This document shows positions 7,369 to 11,075 of a stretch of 11,075 nt of DNA, in pieces (position 1 is the first letter of the stretch; the number at the start of each line of letters is the position of its first letter). The stretch lies in the NCBI GenBank assembly GCA_003024985.2, contig PXIH01S0004603.1; one strand, written 5' to 3'. The position numbers were made by a program, and so were the translations under genes. The notes below the pieces were generated by a model, which had not been told where the DNA came from, did not search any database, and worked only from the letters and a program-made list of their open reading frames with translations. The DNA comes from Euperipatoides rowelli (lineage: Eukaryota > Onychophora > Udeonychophora > Euonychophora > Peripatopsidae).

Positions 7369-7815
7369 CAGGGTTGGTTGGTTTAAACCACCCTGGTTTA
7401 AACCATGGTGTAAACCAATTGCTTTTTTTAAAAAAAACAATTGTTGTTTTTTTTTTAAAAAAAACACTGATTTTTTTTATTAATCACATTTTAAAGGTCT
7501 TACTATAGTATATTTTTACTATTTCCAACCCTATTACTGGAACAACAAGATGGCTGCTGATAACCAGTATCGTCAATCAAAATGTTCAAACATGAAAATT
7601 TAATTAATTTGAAGCTTTAAGAATCTTAATGTAATTTTAGACCTTACCGGTACATTAAAAAAAATTTTTTTTTCAATTAATGTCCAGATTTTCATGGAAT
7701 TGACCTATAATAAGCAGGATTTAATTATTTCATTAAAATATTAATAAAAAAAAAACTGGTTTAAACCAAAAAAACCCGTTTTTTTTTTTAAAAAACCGTT
7801 TTTTTGCCAACCCTG
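7369..7815. mobile_element. Non-autonomous hAT transposon, second family, complete, 447 bp
   Basis: The ends are CAGGGTTGG (7369-7377) and CCAACCCTG (7807-7815), an exact 9-bp inverted repeat, flanked by an exact 8-bp target-site duplication CAAGAAAT (7361-7368 and 7816-7823). The palindrome GGTTTAAACC occurs twice near the left end (7380-7389 and 7395-7404) and once near the right (7758-7767). The 13-mer CTGGTTTAAACCA is shared by 7393-7405 and 7756-7768; such subterminal repeats are typical hAT transposase-binding sites. Long T/A runs (7426-7480 and 7670-7800) make the ends strongly self-complementary. No transposase frame remains; only an 18-codon frame including stop, beginning MAADNQYRQ, sits at 7550-7603 in a good start context (AAGATGGCT). 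Confidence 0.9.
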
Positions 7816-7823
7816 CAAGAAAT

Positions 7824-8843
7824 GCTTGTTATCTAGTCACATTTTCGCTAGCCTATAAATAAAAATGTTTGTTTAACGTTTTAACAAAACTTAAGATTTA
7901 AAGCCATCAGAAAAACAATAATTTGTGATTGCAACTGATAGGAGATAAAGTTATATGATGGTACATTTACTAGTTAGCAGCGCATTTCCAGAATTTGACC
8001 ATGAAACAAGTGGTATCACCATAAATGGCTTTCTATGGTATGAAAAAGTAATCACAATATTTATAGTCAAATAGGCTTAGCCTATTATTATGTTACTCTG
8101 GTGATTCTGAAGTGTTAAAAATGCTCAAGTTTATCTTTGGTAAATATTTATTTTGTAGTAGCCATAAAAGTCTTGAAAAGGCAATTGGAAAATAAATAAA
8201 TAATAATAAGGACTTTAAAAATGATTATAAAATGGCAGATTATGTCTACTTATAGTATAAAATTTAATTTTTACAATTTAAATGAAAATGCCACTATAAA
8301 GTGTAGCCTAAATCTGAATAAAACAAAAAGTCTGTTTAGAGACTTTTTTTTATTTTTATTTGATTGGCCAAATTTAAAAAAAAAAGTTTTATACCTGTAT
8401 CTTATTAAAAGAAAAAGAATTTAATGAATGAATGTGAAAATACTTGAAAGAAAATGTATTTTGCACTGAGGCATGTCCAAGTAAGTATCAGATTCTTAGA
8501 TTTTTAATAGTGCATTGTATTTAATTTTTTCCAAGTTTTTTCATGGTTGAAATGTTGATCTGCAAGTATACTAATGAAGCACTATTTACAAACAACTTTG
8601 ATATTTTATGTTTAATTTCTGTTAAATTATTGATTGTTAAAAATACTGTAGTTGGGCAAATTAGGCAGTACAATACTTTCAAGATATTGTTTAAAAGGGA
8701 AAAAAAAGATAGGCTGCATGATTATTGTTTTATCTTCAATTCCTAATTATAATTTTAACACAAATGTTGAAGACATAACAAACAATAGCATAAATTCTGT
8801 CAGATTAGCTATTTCCCTACAGCAGGCTAACTGATATAACAAA
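7824..8843. other. AT-rich DNA; one weak small-exon candidate, no supported gene
   Basis: No gene can be supported. At 7955-8074 a 39-codon frame begins MMVHLLVSSAFPEFDHE and has a more protein-like composition and lower AT content (about 7975-8040) than its surroundings. It is bounded by TTAGCAG (ending 7980), which could act as an acceptor, and a donor-like GGTATGA at 8037-8043. No homology is recognised. The frames at 8221-8424, 8543-8746 and 8652-8834 are AT-driven and overlap each other or low-complexity DNA. AATAGGCTTAGCCTATT (8070-8086) is an 8-bp palindrome around one base. Confidence 0.35.
8189..8209. repeat. AAAT/AAT microsatellite
   Basis: A run of AAAATAAATAAATAATAATA is a short mixed tetra- and trinucleotide microsatellite. 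It has no further significance visible in the sequence. Confidence 0.6.
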
Positions 8844-8888
8844 TAATAAATTTAATACACAATAGATTATTGTGGATTAAATTTATTA
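8844..8888. repeat. Near-perfect 20-bp inverted repeat hairpin
   Basis: Positions 8844-8863 and 8869-8888 pair over 20 bases with one mismatch, around a 5-base loop (AGATT). The arm reads TAATAAATTTAATACACAAT. The stem is very AT-rich, so its stability is modest. It lies 211 bp from a second hairpin at 9100-9141 of different sequence. It could be a recent inverted duplication or a replication-slippage product; a small-RNA role is unproven. Confidence 0.85.
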
Positions 8889-9099
8889 ACCCTTAGTGTA
8901 CGAATTGTTCCATCAGAATATCATAAAAATGCTACATTTTTTCTTCATATCTTGAATTGATCAACTTTTTTTTTTAATAAATCTGTTTATAAATCATGAT
9001 TGTGCAATATTTAACAAAGTTAAGAAAAAAAAATAGAAACAAATAAATTTCCTATTGAAGTGTCGATTCTGCAATGAATTACTTTCACAACAGATACAT

Positions 9100-9141
9100 T
9101 TGACAGATTGGTATCATTTTTAAGTGATACCAATCTGTCAA
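9100..9141. repeat. Perfect 17-bp inverted repeat hairpin
   Basis: TTGACAGATTGGTATCA (9100-9116) and its exact complement (9125-9141) flank the 8-base loop TTTTTAAG. Immediately after it, ATACCAATCT is repeated once more (9141-9150), so the right arm is also duplicated directly. The stem is less AT-rich than others here and would be stable in RNA or extruded DNA. Local inverted plus direct duplication is the simplest explanation. Confidence 0.92.
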
Positions 9142-9426
9142 TACCAATCTTGATTTCCTAAAATCTGACAATAGGCTATCTATTCTGATAGATAACAAAA
9201 TTAATATTTTGTACTCTCCTGCAAGGTAGAAAATATTATGTTTAATTTTATCAAAAAATTTATTTACCGGTATTTATGTAGGCTACAGTTTTATTTATTT
9301 CAATAAAGGTAATAATAATAGTAGGCTACTATCAAATTTTTAGTTAAGCAAGCATATTGTTATATTATAACAAGGCCTCATCTATTAAAATAATTAACAA
9401 TAGTAGATATAATTTGTCAGTTCCAG
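9142..9426. other. AT-rich DNA between hairpin and CpG-rich repeat
   Basis: Nothing gene-like is visible. Three TAGGCTA words (9172, 9279 and 9322) and a TACCGGTA word (about 9265) occur. A small stem, ATCTA/TAGAT, lies near 9179-9194. Confidence 0.5.
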
Positions 9427-9735
9427 CGGAACTTCCAGTTCCAATTGGCTTCTTCCGGTTCGGGGTCAAAGGTCACTTCGGTTCGAATCCAAGATGTCCG
9501 ACTTCCGGTTCCTATTTGGCTAGGTGTAAGAGGTTTTAACAGGAAATGATGTCATATGATGCTATATTAAGATGTATTATGGNTAATATATGTCCCATAA
9601 TGCATTGTAAAATTCAAGATGGCCGACTTCCGGTTCATAATTTTTACTAGATTTAAGGGGTTTTTAAGACCGGAAGTGACATCATTTCAGATTTTCGACT
9701 TCCGCTTTGTGCGCTCAAAATTTTCGAGCGCAAAT
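9427..9735. repeat. CpG-rich degenerate repeat with YY1- and ETS-like motifs
   Basis: This is the only CpG-rich block of the window (15 CpG by my count). AAGATGTCCGACTTCCGGTT (9491-9510) and AAGATGGCCGACTTCCGGTT (9616-9635) match at 19 of 20 positions, 125 bp apart. Each is followed in the same order by CTAG, TAAG(A/G)GG, TTTTAA, a (C/A)GGAA(A/G)TGA word and (A)T(G/C)AT, so the repeat unit is about 75-80 bp. AAGATGGC is the YY1 core word, and CTTCCGG/CCGGAAG, the ETS core, occurs at 9452, 9502, 9627 and 9670, with a variant CTTCCGC at 9699. TGCGCTC (9710-9716) and GAGCGCA (9726-9732) form a stem at the right end. One unresolved base (N) lies at 9583. Both an interspersed repeat family and a regulatory CpG island are possible. 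Confidence 0.65.
9463..9475 (+). promoter_or_regulatory. DR1-type nuclear-receptor half-site pair
   Basis: GGGTCA-A-AGGTCA is a direct repeat of two AGGTCA-like half-sites with one spacer base, the canonical DR1 pattern bound by RXR, HNF4 and COUP-type receptors of animals. It lies within the CpG-rich repeat, next to an ETS-like CTTCCGG. A 13-bp match is suggestive, but there is no evidence of use. Confidence 0.35.
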
Positions 9736-9846
9736 CCAAGATTATACCTAATGAGTTTCAACTTAAAACGTCATCGTTAAAACATATTTAAATATTAATA
9801 TGTAGCCTATATAGCCGTCAAAGAAAAAAAATAGTAAAAAGTACTG

Positions 9847-9863
9847 CATCATCATCATCATCA
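9847..9863. repeat. CAT microsatellite
   Basis: About five and a half CAT units (CATCATCATCATCATCA). A similar run lies at 10542-10557, and the word ATTCCACCTC occurs near both (9898-9907 and 10531-10540), so the two places may be related. Confidence 0.8.
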
Positions 9864-9888
9864 CTCAATCACCATTTAAAATTATCAA

Positions 9889-9956
9889 GTAGCTCACATT
9901 CCACCTCAAGCAATACCATTCATCTTCTCTCGTTCTTTTAGTGGAATGTGAACTAC
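9889..9956. repeat. 16-bp inverted repeat with 36-base loop
   Basis: GTAGCTCACATTCCAC (9889-9904) is complementary to GTGGAATGTGAACTAC (9941-9956) with one mismatch, around a 36-base pyrimidine-rich loop. Each arm contains ACATTCC, the TEAD/Scalloped-type core, in opposite orientation. An inverted duplication is certain; a regulatory meaning is speculative. Confidence 0.8.
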
Positions 9957-10263
9957 CTATTTCATTTATTATGGAGGGATTGAATGGGGACAATGGGTAT
10001 TGGGGAATCCGACTGCAGATATTAAACATTGAATTTTCCTCTTATTTATACTTACTATAGTTTTTACAATTTATTGTTTTGAGTTTAAAACATAAATGTA
10101 AAAAAAAAAATTGAAAAACATAACATTTAAAAAAAAAAATCTACTAGAAATCTCAAATACTCAAAAATCTATCATGCATGACTCACTTTGTTTTTGTTTT
10201 TTGAAAGAAGTAATTAACCGTCTTCTTTTAATTAACATTGAAATTCAAATTAGGTTAGTTTAT
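9957..10263. other. Short GC-richer patch, then A-rich DNA; no supported gene
   Basis: About 9960-10020 is richer in G (GGAGGG, GGGGAC, TTGGGGAA). One plus-strand frame is open from 9893 to the stop at 10058-10060 (55 codons); its only ATG (9971) begins MEGLNGDNGYWGIRLQ. On the minus strand a CTGCAG|TCGGATTCC context resembles a splice acceptor. The two readings conflict and neither has recognised homology, so no gene is called. A-runs at about 10100-10139 follow. Confidence 0.3.
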
Positions 10264-10316
10264 ATGCTTAAAACATAGGGGGTAAAAAGTTCTATGCTTA
10301 ATACATAGGGAGAAAC
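10264..10316. repeat. Two-copy 30-bp direct repeat
   Basis: ATGCTTAAAACATAGGG (from 10264) and ATGCTTAATACATAGGG (from 10294) match at 16 of 17 positions, and similarity continues weakly through a GTAAAAAG/GAGAAAC stretch. The offset is 30 bp. It is a small diverged tandem duplication. Confidence 0.75.
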
Positions 10317-10541
10317 TTTCACATTTTTTTTTTTAAGAATAATCATTATTGTACAATATTTTAAACAGTCTTATTATTCAGTCTTACTACATCGATTCTA
10401 AAAAAAAAGACGTTAGAAAAGGGATCCGATAAGTGACAACCACCAAATTTTTATCATCTGAGCAGCTATTTCAGTCATATACACCAAATGTTAAAAATAG
10501 CTCAAAATTATCAAAATCAATCAAGAAATTATTCCACCTCT

Positions 10542-10557
10542 TCATCATCATCATCAT
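10542..10557. repeat. CAT microsatellite
   Basis: Five ATC/CAT units (TCATCATCATCATCAT), the second such run in about 700 bp. It is short enough to arise by slippage. Confidence 0.75.
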
Positions 10558-10661
10558 AGGGTTGGGGTATAGTGGGTTTAATACGTAGTAGGAGTTAGTA
10601 AAATGTCACTTATTAGATCCTGGTTCTAGGCAAAATCTTTTGTTACAAGTTAAAAAAAAAC

Positions 10662-10675
10662 ATTGCCTTGGCAAC
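10662..10675 (-). promoter_or_regulatory. X-box (RFX-type) like palindrome
   Basis: On the minus strand GTTGCC-AA-GGCAAT fits the RFX X-box layout of two inverted half-sites (GTTGCC and GGCAAC) with a 2-base spacer, with one mismatch in the last base. X-boxes mark ciliary genes in many animals, but no promoter or exon is visible nearby, so the match may be chance. Confidence 0.25.
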
Positions 10676-11075
10676 GGCTGTTCTATCTCTTTTACCGGTA
10701 GTCAAATAGCAATAATATTAACGTTTATATTTAAACATTGAGTGGTTCAATTTATTACAAATGCATTTTTGGTGATTATATATAGTCTATATAATAGCTT
10801 GAGAGAAAAAAAATACAGTATCAAAATAAATCAATATTACTTTAACCTATAGTTGCCTGAAGCCTTTTACCAGACTTATACCCTCTAGCCTGGAGACTTT
10901 TTAGATTAATTTGACATTTCCGACTAAAAGTCTTAAAAAGCAAACTCTGTCTTTATTTTATGAGATGTGTCTAAAATTATACATTTTCTGAAACCTTATT
11001 AAATTTGCTATACAACTGTGTTTTTTGATTAAATATATCTTTTAGCCTGTGGTTTTTATGACAATTTAAGTTTAA

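Larger units (their letters stand above)
10317..11075. other. AT-rich DNA with little structure, no supported gene
   Basis: No gene, RNA or transposon end is recognised. A CAT microsatellite (10542-10557) and an X-box-like palindrome (10662-10675) are listed separately. GACTTTTTAG (about 10896-10905) and CTAAAAGTC (about 10924-10932) can pair with one bulged base. The segment 10850-10910 is slightly GC-richer, but its frames are under 25 codons. Confidence 0.5.

Noticed and set aside
7180-7386. Plus-strand 68-codon open frame
   Set aside because: It runs into the left end of the hAT element and crosses the target-site duplication.
3082-7815. Both hAT elements being 447 bp as a sign of one family
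   Set aside because: The terminal sequences beyond CAG, the interiors and the subterminal motifs differ, so the equal length is taken as coincidence.
8221-8834. Three plus-strand open frames (8221-8424, 8543-8746, 8652-8834)
   Set aside because: AT-driven amino-acid content, two of them overlap in different frames, and none has a recognised motif.
8886-8910. piggyBac-like end (TTAA followed by CCCTTAGTG)
   Set aside because: No matching inverted end or second TTAA-bounded GGG terminus was found within the window.
9357-9539. Plus-strand 60-codon open frame
   Set aside because: Its 3' half lies in the CpG-rich repeat; the first half is AT-rich filler. The composition change within the frame argues against one protein.

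Overview
The window looks like non-coding, repeat-rich nuclear DNA of an animal, probably an invertebrate. By eye it is about three-quarters A+T, full of homopolymer A/T runs, and carries two short hAT-type DNA transposons with exact 8-bp target-site duplications, a tRNA-derived SINE fragment, a degenerate tandem array, microsatellites and several long hairpins. Nothing bacterial is visible: no operon, no ribosome-binding-site/ORF layout, no rRNA or functional tRNA. I could not name the species. The metazoan call rests on the SPIN/Charlie-like hAT ends, the SINE head and the YY1, ETS and nuclear-receptor-type motifs in one repeat, and is an inference.

Layout from left to right. 1-670 is AT-rich with a diverged two-copy repeat (302-464, including a C10 run). 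671-890 holds 2.2 identical copies of a 100-bp unit. 891-2160 is mostly featureless, but its GC-richer part (about 1690-2111) has a CRE-like/YY1-like cluster and a weak two-exon micro-gene candidate. 2163-2319 is an imperfect foldback. 2405-2955 is a degenerate tandem array with units of about 88-112 bp, and 3082-3528 is a complete non-autonomous hAT element whose core is one more copy of that array unit. 4362-4456 is the tRNA-like head of a minus-strand SINE, followed within 11 bp by a perfect 25-bp hairpin (4467-4524). 4525-7360 is almost empty apart from scattered remnants sharing the word TTTGGCGAA. 7369-7815 is a second complete non-autonomous hAT element of another family. Near-perfect hairpins lie at 8844-8888 and 9100-9141. 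9427-9735 is a CpG-rich island made of a degenerate repeat that combines YY1-like and ETS-like motifs. The last 1.3 kb has small inverted and direct repeats, two CAT microsatellites and an X-box-like palindrome.

I see no protein-coding gene that I can support. The longest open frames are 60-75 codons, lack recognisable domains, are rich in Phe/Ile/Lys/Asn/Tyr as AT-rich DNA predicts, and several overlap transposons. The genes therefore do not work together in any way that can be read here; the window is best understood as intergenic or intronic DNA shaped by repeated insertion of short transposons and local tandem or inverted duplication. The most interesting points are the shared core between the tandem array and the hAT element, the CpG-rich motif repeat, the strong excess of the 7-mer TAGGCTA, and the set of near-perfect hairpins. 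I found no convincing new biological system.
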